A stretch of 64,000 nucleotides of DNA from Salimicrobium flavidum. GTDB lineage: Bacteria > Bacillota > Bacilli > Bacillales > Halobacillaceae. The stretch's first letter is position 1. The number at the start of each line of letters is the position of its first letter. The notes beneath the pieces are model-generated. The model was not told the DNA's origin. It saw only the letters and a list, made by a program, of their open reading frames with translations, and made no database searches. The stretch is from NCBI RefSeq assembly GCF_900156645.1, contig NZ_FTOC01000010.1, positions 1 to 64,000 on the forward strand, written 5' to 3'. The translations under genes were made by a program, and so were the position numbers. Below are positions 63,031 through 64,000 of this stretch, piece after piece.

Positions 63031-63519
63031 ATGGTAGATCATAAATTAGAGCGTACCTTATCCCCTGCTTATCCAAAAATGAAAATAATCTCTGATACAT
63101 TGATAAATAGTATCGCAGTAATTATCCTGACGGGGTTGTTTTGGTTATACTATTATTTCACCTGGCCTACGTGGACTTTCTGGATATTGATTGCTTTACT
63201 GGTATTTACGGTGGTGGGGACGTTCTGGTCGTTTGTCGAACCTAAACTACTTTACCGAAACTGGAGTTACCAGTGGAATGAAGAATACTTGCAGTTGAGC
63301 TATGGCGTGTTAAAAAAAGAATGGGTGACTGTACCGATGACAAAAATTCAATCCGTTTCTACAGTTCAGGGACCGCTAATGAAACGGTATAACACGCGCT
63401 CCGTTAAAGTGGAAACCATGGGCTCCTCCTATACGATTCCTGGGTTGGAAGAAGGTATAGCACTGAGTCTCCGGGAGGTTATTGCGGAATATGCAAAACT
63501 GAAGGAAGTGGATGAATGA
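63031..63519 (+). CDS. Bacterial PH-domain membrane protein, YdbS-like
   Basis: A 162-residue protein. Residues 22-65 contain two membrane helices (INSIAVIILTGLFWLYYYF, WILIALLVFTVVG), followed by a bPH2/YdbS domain with YLQLSYGVLKKEWVTVP, MTKIQSVSTVQGPLMKR and YTIPGLEEGIAL. Function of this domain pair is poorly known; in B. subtilis ydbS-ydbT confer resistance to amyloliquecidin. ATG at 63031 is behind GAGGCGA. Its stop overlaps the next ATG by four bases (ATGA). Confidence 0.85.
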   Translation: MVDHKLERTLSPAYPKMKIISDTLINSIAVIILTGLFWLYYYFTWPTWTFWILIALLVFTVVGTFWSFVEPKLLYRNWSYQWNEEYLQLSYGVLKKEWVTVPMTKIQSVSTVQGPLMKRYNTRSVKVETMGSSYTIPGLEEGIALSLREVIAEYAKLKEVDE

Positions 63520-64000
63520 TGCGGTACCATCCATTAACGATTTTATTTCGTATCTACAATTTGGTTAAGAACAGCGTATTTATTGCTCTCCTTTTATTTG
63601 TGGTGAACGGAGGATCTGATTCCTGGCTCTTCGAATATGGGAGATATGCTTTTTTAGCAATAATTCTTTGGCGGGTCATTTACATTATTCTGGCCTGGTT
63701 TTTTGAAAAATATCATTGGGAGAACCAGACGTTCCATATGCGGAAAGGAATTTTTGTGAAGAAATCCAGCACCATTCCATTTTCCCGAGTGCAGAATGTA
63801 ACGAAAAAAACGACCATTTTCCATAAACTGTTCGGATTGACCTCTCTGTCACTGGAGACAGCGATGGATGGGGAGGACGATTCGATTTATTTTGAAGTGG
63901 TTTCCAAACAGCATGCGGACTTTTGGGTTAATTTAGTACAAGAAGAAACCAAGGTAAAAGAGACCACTCGGGAAGAGGCCGTACACCAATCAGAGATTGA
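63516..64000 (+). CDS. Bacterial PH-domain protein, YdbT-like (runs off window)
   Basis: At least 161 residues visible, cut by the window edge. It starts MMRYHPLTILFRIYNLVKNS, has two hydrophobic segments and then the bPH2 core WENQTFHMRKGIFVKKSSTI, PFSRVQNVTKKTTIFHKLFG. That is the family's repeat unit; YdbT proteins carry two or three such units, so more is expected to the right. It overlaps the ydbS-like gene by four bases, as in B. subtilis ydbS-ydbT. Confidence 0.85.
   Translation, partial: MMRYHPLTILFRIYNLVKNSVFIALLLFVVNGGSDSWLFEYGRYAFLAIILWRVIYIILAWFFEKYHWENQTFHMRKGIFVKKSSTIPFSRVQNVTKKTTIFHKLFGLTSLSLETAMDGEDDSIYFEVVSKQHADFWVNLVQEETKVKETTREEAVHQSEI

Larger units (their letters stand above)
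62111..63455. repeat. Duplicated cassette, right copy
   Basis: Direct repeat of 52763-54127 (see that entry). This copy is intact and continues into a second PH-domain gene. The two copies flank about 8.0 kb of accessory DNA. Confidence 0.85.

Overview
The window looks like the chromosome of a moderately halophilic, endospore-lineage Bacillaceae (Halobacillus/Salimicrobium-like; this is inference). The evidence is a Bacillus subtilis-type purine operon in the canonical order purE-K-B-C-S-Q-L-F-M-N-H-D, preceded by moxR-DUF58-tgpA-guaA-pbuG-NETI (the yeaC...yebG synteny block), strong AGGAGG-type ribosome sites, acidic proteins, a BCCT osmolyte-type carrier, and Firmicutes regulators' sites (Rex, CcpA cre, PurR, MhqR, guanine riboswitches). 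No tRNA, rRNA or CRISPR array was seen.

Layout. 1-1.7 kb: a DUF1569 gene, a broken copy of an SRPBCC gene, and the 3' remnant of a class C group II intron. 1.7-7.6 kb: a deletion-damaged quinone-oxidoreductase gene, then aspA with a dicarboxylate/amino-acid symporter, and a divergent GlnK/GlnL-type two-component system. 7.8-10.5 kb: ldh-lctP (L-lactate) with a Rex box. 10.9-13.7 kb: intact SRPBCC gene, an ABC exporter whose ATPase is mutationally dead, and a rifamycin ADP-ribosyltransferase (arr). 13.9-28.3 kb: assorted metabolic and envelope genes: GH3 hexosaminidase, DegV, a MurE paralogue, aldehyde dehydrogenase, HAD phosphatase, a free-standing DHQ-synthase-II-like domain, rhodanese, BCCT carrier, cold-shock protein, copper-binding helix bundle, HMCES-like protein and MhqO-like dioxygenase. 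28.4-31.5 kb: purU and the divergent mtnU/mtnE pair. 31.6-52.7 kb: the purine block, in which guaA, pbuG and purE each have their own guanine riboswitch with a terminator; purE also has a consensus promoter and PurR boxes.

52.7-64 kb is an AT-rich accessory island full of decay. It is bounded by two copies (52.76-54.13 and 62.11-63.46 kb) of a cassette with a 60-aa membrane peptide, a 93-aa protein and a bacterial PH-domain protein. The left copy is broken by a poly-A frameshift. The right copy continues into a second PH-domain gene that leaves the window. Between the copies lie a 5'-truncated gene and a truncated thermonuclease lipoprotein gene abutting at a perfect inverted repeat, a BsuPI-like lipoprotein divergent from a broken S1 protease, an IS3 fragment, phage head genes (portal, gpF-like, DUF2213) split by an IS110 element with an amber codon, and a RelE/HigA-type toxin-antitoxin pair.

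Across the window there is a family of roughly 100-135-bp MITE-like repeats with CTCTGTTAAAG-type ends (about 10.75, 22.14, 29.29 and 36.23 kb). Two different small palindromic elements sit between riboswitch terminator and start codon of guaA and of purE, which is the most intriguing regulatory arrangement here.
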